From: Sulfidibacter corallicola | GTDB taxonomy: Bacteria > Acidobacteriota > Holophagae > Acanthopleuribacterales > Acanthopleuribacteraceae | Assembly: GCF_017498545.1 (NCBI RefSeq) | Contig: NZ_CP071793.1 | Coordinates: 10,410,256 to 10,474,255, forward strand | Reading direction: 5' to 3' | DNA: 64,000 nt | Shown: positions 18,791-29,400 of the stretch, piece by piece | Numbering within the stretch: position 1 is the stretch's first letter | Layout of the letters: every line of letters begins with the position of its first letter | The notes under the pieces: generated by a model | What the model saw: only the letters and a program-made list of their open reading frames with translations | Database searches by the model: none | What the model was told of the DNA's origin: nothing | Made by a program: the position numbers and the translations under genes

Positions 18791-19462
18791 ATGAGACCCT
18801 TGGACCTTCTCACCTACCTTTGCCATCACTTTTTTACCCGTGACCAATTGATCGCTCGTTCCGATCTCTCCGAGACCGAATTCGAACATTTTCGACAGAT
18901 GAAGGTCATGCCGGCCTGCTCATACTCCTTGGAAGGACCCCTCCTGTGCCGGTCCTTTTTTGGGGAACATTCGTTCCGTGCGCGCAGTGAGTTCTACGCC
19001 AAGGGGTACGTCTCGTGGTTGACTCGCCTGCCCTCCTTCGAGAGCCCACCAGAGGTCAAGGCCTGGTTCAAAACACGCTATCGAGCACGCTTGAGGCAAC
19101 TGGAACTGGAGGGCTTTTCCGTGAACCATCCAAAACTGACCACGGAACTGGAGACCCATCTGGAACGCGAGTGGTCTCACTTCCTGGACGGGACCTACGG
19201 TCTTTGCACGAGATCGGGTCTGCCGGAGGATATTGCGAGCAAAGAAGCCGCGATTCTAATCATCGAGGAATGGATCAAACAGGAGCCGAACCGGGACGCC
19301 GAAAAAGAAACGTTGCGACGAGCGGTAGATCTGCTGGACGAAGCCAGCGCCCCATTTGCCCACCACGAACGTGCTCGCAGCTCACGACATCGACTCGTGA
19401 ATGAAGTTCGCCGCATTTATTCCCTGGAGTCGCCCCCATCCAGGCTGGACTTCTCTCCCTAA
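18791..19462 (+). CDS. DUF6058-family protein
   Basis: 223 residues from the ATG at 18791; a TTG two codons earlier is the alternative and neither has a well-spaced ribosome-binding site. FFTRDQLIARSDLSETEF, then MKVMPACSYSL, FFGEHSF, EFYAKGYVSWL and the block EREWSHFLDGTYGLCTRSGL followed by IASKEAA are, as I recall the family, the conserved features of DUF6058, proteins of unknown function sometimes labelled natural-product biosynthesis. No catalytic motif is evident. The divergent LysR gene may control it. Its 3' end opens into array D. Confidence 0.75.
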   Translation: MRPLDLLTYLCHHFFTRDQLIARSDLSETEFEHFRQMKVMPACSYSLEGPLLCRSFFGEHSFRARSEFYAKGYVSWLTRLPSFESPPEVKAWFKTRYRARLRQLELEGFSVNHPKLTTELETHLEREWSHFLDGTYGLCTRSGLPEDIASKEAAILIIEEWIKQEPNRDAEKETLRRAVDLLDEASAPFAHHERARSSRHRLVNEVRRIYSLESPPSRLDFSP

Positions 19463-19617
19463 CAGGAAATTCGGGCAATTCGGGACACCCACGGTTGGTT
19501 CGGGACACCCGCAAAAAACCAAGGCGATTTATGGGAGAAATTCAGGACACCCACAAAAAACCAAGGCGATTTATGGGTGTCCCAATGGTAGGTAGGTAGG
19601 CAATTAGGCTAGGCCAT

Positions 19618-19647
19618 CCAGGCACACGGTGGCGCCCGCATCCTCGG
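19618..19647 (-). repeat. Captured fragment of the giant gene, copy 1
   Basis: Matches coding bases 20611-20640 at 28 of 30 positions (for example ACGGTGGCGCCCGCATCCTC). Further copies are listed at 19798, 19856 and 20287. Confidence 0.88.
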
Positions 19648-19797
19648 ACGAGGATGGTGGGTGTCCCGATTAGGGGTTTCCCAAGGATGGTGGGTGTCCC
19701 GATTAGGAGGGGTAGGTAGGGGTTCGCCTCCGGGGGGGTACGGGGCACCCACAAAAAACCAAGGCGATTTATGGGTGTCCCAATTAGGCTAGGCCAT

Positions 19798-19827
19798 CCA
19801 GGCACACGGTGGCGCCCGCATCCTCGG
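19798..19827 (-). repeat. Captured fragment of the giant gene, copy 2
   Basis: Identical to copy 1 over the 30 bases; embedded in a larger duplicated block that begins with the AACCAAGGCGATTTATGGG segment. Confidence 0.88.
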
Positions 19828-19855
19828 AGGAGGATGCTGGGTGTCCCGATTATGT

Positions 19856-19884
19856 CAGGCACACGGTGGCGCCCGCATCCTCGG
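19856..19884 (-). repeat. Captured fragment of the giant gene, copy 3
   Basis: 29 bases of the same fragment, joined directly to the preceding TGGGTGTCCCGATTATG unit. Confidence 0.88.
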
Positions 19885-20286
19885 AGGAGGATGCTGGGTG
19901 TCCCGATTAGGCACGGGAGGAGGATGGTGGGTGTCCCGATTAGGGGTTCGGAGGAGGATGCTGGGTGTCCCGATTAGGCACGGGAGGAGGATGGTGGGTG
20001 TCCCGATTAGGGGTTGGGGTTAGGATGGTGGGTGTCCCGATTAGGGGTTCGATTAGGCAAAGGCCAGGATGGTGAGTGTCCCGATTAGGGGTTCTTAGGC
20101 CAGGATGGTGGGTGTCCGAATCAAGTCGGAATCCCCGATCAAGGATGGTGGGTGTCCCGATTAGGGGTTCTGGGGTTCTTAGGCCAGGATGGTGGGTGTC
20201 CCGATTAGGTAGGGGTTTGCCAAGGATGGTGGGTGTCCCGATTAGAACCAAGGCGATTTATGGGTGTCCCAATTAGGCTAGGCCAT

Positions 20287-20316
20287 CCAGGTACACGGTG
20301 GCGCCCGCATCCTCGG
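20287..20316 (-). repeat. Captured fragment of the giant gene, copy 4
   Basis: Same fragment with one further difference (GGTACACGG); about 295 bases from the probable source at 20611-20640. Confidence 0.88.
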
Positions 20317-20410
20317 AGGAGGATGCTGGGTGTCCCGATTATGTCCCGATTATGGGTGTCCCGATTAAGGGTTTCCCGATTAAGGGTTTCGTCCCGATTA
20401 GGCATCCCGA

Positions 20411-23400
20411 TTAGGGGTTTTCGTTGCAGGTGTCGAAGCTGCCCGTCACCGTTGCTGTGCCCGCGTTTCTGGCCTCGATGAAGGCATCCACCGTCGCTGC
20501 GTTGGCGGGCCCACCGATGTCCTCGATGTTGAAGGTACCGGTCGCCCCGCCAATGAGAATGAGGCCATCCGTGGTGTTGGCGTTGGCGCCCACGTTGGCT
20601 GAATTGAGGTCCAGGCAAACGGTGGCGCCCGCATCCTCCGTGTCAATGTCGAGCGATGCGGCACCGGAACCCGAACGGCTCAACGTGTTGCCCAAAATGG
20701 TCAGGTTCAGCGTCGTCGAATCCTCGATGTCGATGTCGACGGTTTCATCCGACGTGGAGTTCATGACATTGGTGACGCGGTTGCCTTGCATCAACAAGTT
20801 GGCGATTTTGGCATTCTCCTGAATGCGAACCTCGATACCTTCCCGACCGGAAGTCACAGCTGGGGACACCTGACCGATGTCGTTGCCTTGAATCAGGATA
20901 TCGGCCTCCTGACCCGAGGCCGCCGGCACCGCTTCACCTCTGACGAGAACGGAGATCGCCTCCCGGTCGGTATCGTCGATGGTGTTGCCGGTGATCGTGA
21001 TGTCGAAATCAACGACCGGATTGCCGGCGATATCGTCGGTCACCGCCCGAATGCCACCTCGCCCATCCGTGTCAACGAAAGAACAGTTGTTCACCGTCGC
21101 ATCGTAATCGGTGGTCCCGCCGGCGAACAGGGTCACCATGCCGCCATTGTTGACCCCATTTGGAAAAAGATTGTCGAACGTGCAGCCGTCCACATTGTTG
21201 CTCATGACCCCGCTGCCGGATCCGGCCAGGTCGACGCCGCCGAGTCCCCCCGGATCGATGGAATCGCGGAACGTGGAATTGGTAATCGAGGTGTTCAAGG
21301 TTCCGCCGCCATTCTGTAGCACCTGGACGCCCATCCCCGACAACGACGAGAAATCGCTGCGATTGCTGGGATTGCCGACGGCAAACAGCGATTCGACCAC
21401 CACCGAACCGTTCACGGTCCCGTGGGTTTCGACCAGGATGGCGTCGTCGCCCAACAGGCTCGCATCGTTGAAGAAAGTCGTGTCGGTGACGCGAATCTCG
21501 GTGAAATCGGTCCCCTGGTTTCGAATGAACACGCCGCGACTGTTGGTCCCGGCCGCCGCTCCGTCCTGGAACCTCGAGATGGTGCCGTTCCCAATCGAAA
21601 TGGTGCCGCCCACATCGATGCCGTACACACCTGCGTTGTCGGCCGAGGCGGCGGCCTGATTGGACGTACCCACATTGTCGATGGTCACCCGATTCAAACT
21701 CAAACCACTGGAACGAATGAGAGAGATGCCGTCACCCTCGACATTTTGAATGGTTCCGCCATCACCTTGCAGGCCAGTCCCCGTAATGGTGAAACCACCA
21801 CTGTGATCGGCCAGGAAAATCCCGTTCCCGTCGAAGGTCTCGTTGTCGGGCACGCCGTTGGCGTCGCCGTCGGCGCGATTGACCGTGACGTTGGTACCAC
21901 TGGCGTCGAGGCTATCCAATTGAATCGATCCGGTCGAAGCGCCCCCACCCGAAATGGTGACGTGGACGGCATTGCCACCGGCATTGTTGGGATTGGCAAT
22001 ATCCACATCCCCAAAGGTCAAGCTGGTGCCCTCGTGATCCCGCACGAAGATGCCCGTGCCGTTGCGATTGGTGACGGCCGTATTGGCGAAGCTCAGCGTG
22101 CCGGCATCCACATCGTCGATGTTGAGGCCGAAGTTGGTCGGGTTGTCCACGGTCGTCGCCCCACTGGTGAAACCGGTCGATCCAACCGGCACATTGCCGA
22201 GACTGACGCCATGGCCCGCGGAGTTGGTGCTGTCCACCGAATCGAAACGCACGTCGATGATGGTGTTGTCGATATCCACGGCCGGTCCGCCGATGGCATC
22301 CACATCCGTCACCGCACTGTTGTCGCTGTCGATGACCACGGTCCCCGCAGAAGAAAGCAGCAGGCCCGTGCCGGCGCTGACATCGATGTCGAGCGCGTCG
22401 AAGGTGAAGGTCCCAGTGGACGCGGTGATGTCGATGCCCGTCGTCGTGGCCGCCAAAGTACTGCCGTCGACCGTGAACGAACCGGAGCAATTGTTGATAT
22501 CGATGCCGCGCGTCGCGCCGCCCCCGGTGGCGTTCAAGGTACTCAGGTTGACACCGAGCGTCATTCCGTCCAGGTTGACGGCGTCCGATGTCGCCTGAAT
22601 CGAGGCGGCGTTGGCATCCCCGCTATCGATGTCGAGCGTGCCGCCACCCGCCGCGACCAATCCGGCACCGGTCACGTTGACATCCAGGTCGGAGAACGTG
22701 ACGGTCCCGGTATTGGTGTTCAGGTTGATCCCCGTGGTGACCGTCCCCGAAATCGACGCCTGGGCGAAACTGAACGAGGCCGAAGAGGTGGCGATGTCGA
22801 TCCCGTTGGCCGCACTCCCCGCCAGGGTCACGATGCCGCCGCTGAAGCCGTTACCGCCCAGGGTGTCGATGTCGATACCGTCGCCCGTGGTGGCCACGGC
22901 CCCGGTGATCGAGGTAAAGGTCAGATTGTTCGCGCCCACCGTGGCGCCGTCCAGGTCGAGAAGGTGGGTCGCCGCGCCGGAAGCATCGAGCGTATTGTCG
23001 GCGCCGGCCGGATCCACCAGGTTGAGCGTACCGCCAAGCGCCTGGAAGCCGGTGCCGGTGGTCGTATCGATATCGAGTCCGCCGTTGAAATGGACCGTGG
23101 CGGTCGTCCCGCTGGCCGCCGTGAAGGCCGTGCCGGTCCCGGTATTCAAGGTCACGGTATCGTTAAAGGTGAAAGTCCCGGTAGAGGCGGCACCGATGTC
23201 GATGCCCTCGTCGTCATTGCCGGACACCGAAACCGCGCCGTCAAAGGTGTAGCTTCCATCCGCCGCGACAAACTGCAAACCGGTCCCCCCGGTAGCCTGG
23301 AGCACGGCTCCCGACTCGAACGTGACCGTGCTCGCATCCGCGTTTTCGGACAGCACCAGTGGAACCCCCGCAGTGCCCTGGGTGAGGGTACCGGTATAGG

Positions 23401-26400
23401 TCAAGGTCACCGCCGACCCGATGAGGCCGATCACCTCACCGTCGACATTTTCGATGGTGCCGCCATTGACGTCCACAGTGCCACCCACGTTGTTGGCGAT
23501 ACCCATCCCCACCAAACTACCCGCACCGGCGTCGATGTCCAATTGAGTGAAACTCATGGCATGCCCGGTCGTGATCACGGCATCGTCGAGAATCACGCCC
23601 CCCACGCCGACCGTATCGATGTCGACCGTGGCGAAGCTCACCGTCCCGAAGTTGTCGAATCCGAAAATGCCGACCCCCGTAGAGTCGTCGATATCCAACG
23701 TGCCCATGAACGCGACGGTCCCGGTAGGCGAAGTCGCACTGGGACCGTTGAGTTCGACCCCCACATCGCCCGCGCCGCTCAGGGTGACCGTGTCGGCAAA
23801 GGTAAGGGTCGTACCGAAGCATTCCTGGATATCCAAACCGTCGTCGCCTGGCATCGTCACCGAGATCGTGCCGTTGAAGTTCACGGTCCCGGTCAGCTCG
23901 TTGAGGTCGATACCGTCGTCGCCCACCATGTTGACGGTGACGGCCCCGCCGAAAGTCAGGTCGGACGAGGTGTTGGCGAGGTCGATACCGTTGCGGACCA
24001 TATCGGAAATCATCACCGCGCCCGTCACGCCAAAGGCACCGCCGGACACCCCGTCGAGCACGATGCCGTTGTCACAGGTGGCCGAAGTCACGGAATCAAA
24101 CGTGACCCCCGAAGCGCCGATGACCGTGTTGAAGAAATTGAGCGTCTCGCCGCCGGTGGTGTTCAGCGTGTTGGTCCCGGTGATTTCGAGCGAATCGGTG
24201 TCGGCCACGGTCAATCCGAAGCCGGAGCCCGAGCTGACGTTCAGGTTGGTGAACAGATGCGTGCCCGTGTTGCCACCCAGGAAGACGCAATCGCCCATGT
24301 CGGTCACCGTCAAATTGGTCACGGTCAGATCGGCCATGCCGAATTCGTAATCGAGCCCGAAGGACGAACCGCCCCCCGGACCGGTGATGGTGACGTCGGT
24401 GATGGTCAAGGTCCCCTCTTGACCCAGGATCACCAAACCGTCGCTGGTGTTGTTTTGGGGATTGATGTCCACGTCGGTGATGGTCGTGGTCCCGCCGGCC
24501 TTGGCACGCGGTTCGACCGCCAAATCGAGCTCGTCACCAAAGGCCGCGTACCAACCCGATCGCGCGACCCGGGTCACCGACGGCTCCTGAACCGTTCTCG
24601 AGAGGTGCCACGGCTGGCCAGGCTCGCGATCACGACCCATTCGAGCCGCGCCTAACCCAGTCGACCTTGCATCCGGCGCCTCCTCGCCACGCTTCATGGG
24701 AACGATGCCGATGGCCGCAATCCCGGCCGACGCCTGGGGCTGAAGTTCCAACCCTTCGATGGTGTTGTCGTCGGCGAGCACGACCACGTCGCCCATCGTG
24801 TTGGTGAGAACCGGTTTGGTCATGGAGGCCGCCACCAGTTCGATCGGCGCCGTCGGCCCCATGCCGTCGACGTCCACGCTCAAACCCACCGGCTCGCCAA
24901 ACAGTTCCTGGCCATTCTGGAGCAGGATCCCGTCTTCCTGACCGGTGGTGGTCCCGTCACCGACGAAGATGAAAATCGTCTCGTTTTCGCCGGCGGCAGC
25001 GGTCGCTTCGGCCAGCGTATCGAACGGGTCCGCCTGAGAGCCGTCGTCCGTGCCGGAGGCATTGGTGTTGTCGACGAACCAAACCACCTTTTCGTAGATG
25101 AAGGTGATGACAGCGGTGTCGGTACCCATCACGTCGTCTTCGATTTCATAGGTGTAGGTATCGGTTCCGGCGATCGCCGGCGGAACCGCGGCGCCGGGCC
25201 CGGGCGTGGTGTAGCTGAAACTGCCGTCGGCCGCGATGGTGATCGAGCCGCCCATGTCGGTGGCGAAGGTACCCGTCGTGGCCGCGATGGTGCCGTCATC
25301 GGTGTCGTTGGCGAGCAGGCCGATGCCCGCCGGCACGGACACCGTGGTGTGACCGAACACCGTGTAGCTGTCGGCCATCGCCATCGGATCGGGGCTCACC
25401 GTGATCGACACCGTGGCCTCGTTGGAGGTGCCGCCGCGCGTATCCATCACCGTGTAGGTGAAGCTCGTGGAGCCCGTGAAGATGCCGGGATCGTAAGTCA
25501 CCGTGCCGTCCGCGTTCACCATGGTCGTGCCCTCGCCGCCCGGCACATCCGTCACGATCGAGACCGTGGTCACGTCGATCATGTCGTCGGAGTCGGTATC
25601 GCCCGTGAGTACGGCGATCATCTCCGCGTCGGCTTCGGAAACCGCCACCATGTCGTCGTCGGCCATGGGCGGGTCGTTGATGACCACGAACACCGTCGCG
25701 CTGTTGGAAGTGGCGCCCATGTCGTCGTCGATGGTATAGCTGAAGGTGTCCGCACCGATTTCGGCGGCATTGGCGGTGTAGGTCACGATGCCGCCACCGA
25801 TCGCCATGACGGTCCCGCGCGTGCCATTGGTGGGCACGACGGAGGAGAGATCGATGGTGCCGTCGCCCTGGGCGTCGGTGTCGTTGGCCGCCACGTCGAT
25901 GTTCAGGAAGGCGTCGCGCTGCACGACGAACGGGCTGCCAACCGAACCATCGTCGACGGCCGTGGGCGCATCGTTGATGGTCAGGCTGACGGTGGCGGCC
26001 GGCGAATCCACCGTGCCGTCGCTGGCCGTGAAGGTGAACGAATCGGTCGTGGTGAGGGTGTTGTCGTGGGTATAGGTCACCTGGGCCGACGTGGCGGTGA
26101 TCTGTGAGATCGTGCCGAGCGAACCGTTGTTGGGCGAGCTGTCGACCGCAAAGGTCAAGCTTTCCACGTCCACGTCGCTGCCGGTCAAGGTGATGACCAC
26201 CATGCCACCCCTCGTGGTGGTTTCGGTAGTCGCGTCGGCCACCGGCGCATCGTTGGCGCCATTGACCGTGACGTTGACCGTCCCCGTATCCGTGTCGCCG
26301 TCCGTATCCTCGGCCAGGTAGTCGAAACTGTCCGGAGCGCTCTCGCCGTCGTCCAGGGCCTGGAAGGCGGCCACACCGGTGGGATCGAAATCGAAGGTAC

Positions 26401-29400
26401 CGTTCCCATTGTTCGAAATGGCGGCGCCCGCGGCCGAAGCCGCGTCGACCGACTGAACGGCCAGACCGCCATCGGGCGCATCGTCGTTGGCCAGCACGTC
26501 CCCGGTGGTGGCCACCGCATCTTCACCGGCGGTCAGCAGGTCGTCCTGGGCCGTAACCGGATCGTCGGTGTCGGCCACCGTCACGGTCACCGTGTTCGTA
26601 TCCGTCAGGCCGCCGTCCGTCACGGTGTAATCGAAGGTTTCGGTCCCAACGAAGTTCGTCGCCGGCGTGTAGTCGATGCGGGTCCCGCCGCCGGCAACCA
26701 CCGCCACCCCTCCGTTGTCGGTCGGGCCGACACTGTCGACCGTCAGGGTCTCGCCCGTATCCGGAGCGATCTCGTCGTTGGCCAAGACGTCCAGATTGTT
26801 TGCCGTCGAGTCCTCGTCCACCGTAAAACTGTCCGCGTTGGCCACGGGAGGATCGTTCAGGTTGTCCACCTGCACCGTGACGGTGCCCGTCGCCATGCCG
26901 CCGTTTCCGTCCGAGATGGTGTAGGTAAAGGTTTCCACAGCCATGAAGTCCATGGCCGGCGAGTAGGTCAGGGTGGTGCCGCCTCCCGTGATCGTCACCG
27001 AGCCGCCGTTATCCGGCGTGCCGGTCGCCGTGATGATCAGGGTCTCGGCCGGATCCGGTCCGGAGCCATCGTTGGCGAGCGGACTCAGCACGACATCTAC
27101 CGCGTCCTCGGTCACGTTGAACATGTCGTCGACCGCAACCGGGTCGTCGTTCACGTTGTTGACCGTGACCGTCAGGGTGGCCGTGTCGGTGCCGCCGTTG
27201 CCGTCGCTGATGGTGTAGGTGAAGACATCGGTCCCGAAGAAATCCGGATCGGGGGTGTAGGTCAGCGTGGTGCCGCCACCCGTGATATCGATCGTGCCGG
27301 CCCGTTTCGGAGCCATCACCACATCGGTGATCGTCAGGGTTTCGCCGCTGTCCGGGGTGATGACATCGTTGGCCAACACGGAAAAGACGTTGTCGACCGA
27401 ATCCTCGTCGACGGTTTCCGCATCGTCGTTCGCGGTGGGATCGTCGTTCACGTTGCTCACGTCGATCGTCACCGTGGCGGTGGCGGTACCGCCATTGCCA
27501 TCGCCGATGGTGTAGGTAAAGGTCTCGGTGGCGGCAAAATCCGCAACCGGCGTGTAGGTAAGGCTGGTGGCACCGGGCGCGATCACCACGCTGCCGCCCT
27601 GGTCGGGTGTGCCGACCGCGGTGATGGTCAGGGTTTCACCGCTATCGGGGGCATCGGAATCGTTGGCCAGCACGGCCAGGCTGTTGTCCGTCGAATCTTC
27701 CTGCACGGTGAGTGCATCGTCCACGGCGGTGGGATCGTCGTTGGTACCGGCGACGGTGACGGTCGAGGTGGCCGTGTTGGAGGGCGAAGTGCCATCGTTC
27801 AGCACCACGGTCACCAAGCGGGCCGTCTCGTCAGGATCCTGATTGGCGTTGTCGTAGGTCAGGGTACGCAGCACGATCTGGTAGTCGGCCGCCGTGTCGG
27901 CGCCGGTCAGGGCCAGCACGCCCGTACCCGGATCGTAGTTGGCGGCGATCGCCGTGGCCCCGGTGGTGACCGCCAGCACCTCGTCGGTGCCGTCGAGCAC
28001 GTTGGTCAACGAGACGGTCGCGCTCTGGATGTCGACCACCACCGTTTGGTCGATCGTCAGGGTGCCGACAATCGCCACCGACCCACCGTCCTCGGTGAAG
28101 GAAGCGGCGAAGTCCGTGCCTGGCGTGGCATCGTCCAAATCGAGATCGGGTCCTTCCACCACATCGGTCACGTTAACCGTGAATGTTTGGGTGACGATGG
28201 CGCGACGGGCCTGATCGTCGGATTGCACCAAGATCGATAGGCTGTTTTGGGTTTCGAAATCGAAGCTGGCCGCGGTCAAGAGCCGATCGCCGCTGATGCT
28301 GAACGAGGCGTTGTCGTCGTCGCCCGGGCCACTGACCAACGAATAGGCGAAGGTCTGGCCCGGATCCTGGTCGGTCGTCGTCAGGGTGCCCACCAAGGTG
28401 CCGAGCGGTTCGTTTTCGGCCACCGATGCCGCACTGAGTTGGATGGCCGTGGGTGGATCGTTCTGGTCGAGCACCCTAATCGTGAAAGCCCGTTCGAAAC
28501 TCAAGCCACCGCTGTCGGTGGTGCGCACCCGCACGCTTCGGGTGGCGCCCGCCTCGAAATCGAGCATCGCCGCCGTTTCGAGGCGATCGGTCGTGATCTG
28601 AAAAGAGCCGTTGTCGTCGTCCCCGGCTCCCGCGACCAGGCTGTACGTGAAGGAATCGCCCGAGTCGGGATCGGTGGTCGACAAGGTTCCGACCAAGGTG
28701 GCGACCGGCTGGTTTTCCAGAACGCTGTCGTTGTCCAGCGCCAGCGCGGTAGGCGGGTCGTTTTGTGCCCCGATGGTGACGGTGACCGTCGCGGTGGCCA
28801 TGGCGCCCGCCGGATCCTCGATGGTATAGGTGAAGGTGTCCTGCCCCTTGTTGTTCTCGTCGGGGGTGTAGGTCACCGTTTGGCCGCCGCCGTCTCCCAG
28901 TTGGGCCGCTCCGTCGATGGTGACCGAACCTCCATCGGGCTGGGTCACGGCCACGATGTCGAAGGCGTCGCCGTCGGGATCGCTGTCATTGGCCAGCACA
29001 TCGACGGTGACGGGCGTATCTTCGGGGGTCTGGGCGACGTCGTCCACCGCCAACGGTGCATCGTTTTCCAAATCGACCACGTCCACCCGAACGAACAAGC
29101 TGTTATTCCAGGGACATACAAACACGGCTAGGATGTCGGTCGCATCCGTGACGCCCACCTCGCCCGAGGGATCGGTGATGAGGGGATCGATGCCGGTCCA
29201 ATCATCCACTTGCCCGTCCAATTGAATCACGCTGTCGACGAAAGCGGCGAGCAGGAGGGCCGCCACCAAAAGCATCGCCAGGGGCCCGGCCTTGTCGATA
29301 TGATTCCGGCGGCGGATGGCCACGATACCGGCGATGGTGAGCGCCGCGATCAGGGCGAACATGCCCCAAAAGCCCAAGGTGGGAATCGGCGCCGCGAAGG

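Larger units (their letters stand above)
19465..20419 (-). repeat. Array D: about 16 perfect TGGGTGTCCC cores plus variants
   Basis: Three forward-type cores (from 19482, 19502 and 19545) are followed by about 16 GGGTGTCCC cores and several variants, mostly in the form AGGATGGTGGGTGTCCCGAT then TAGGGGTT. The array fills the space between the convergent DUF6058 gene and the giant gene. Four spacers contain a ~30-base copy of the giant gene's coding sequence. Complete inverted pairs (GGACACCCA ... TGGGTGTCC) occur at 19545-19582 and, imperfectly, at 19742-19781. Short GGTA runs occur near 19588. Confidence 0.9.

Noticed and set aside
21422..24655. 1077-codon open frame opposite the giant surface gene
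   Set aside because: It mirrors the biased GC3 codons of the real gene; its translation is rich in Arg, Gly, His and Val with no domain, signal or ribosome-binding site. Similar antisense frames lie opposite the genes at 2948, 39510 and 42723.
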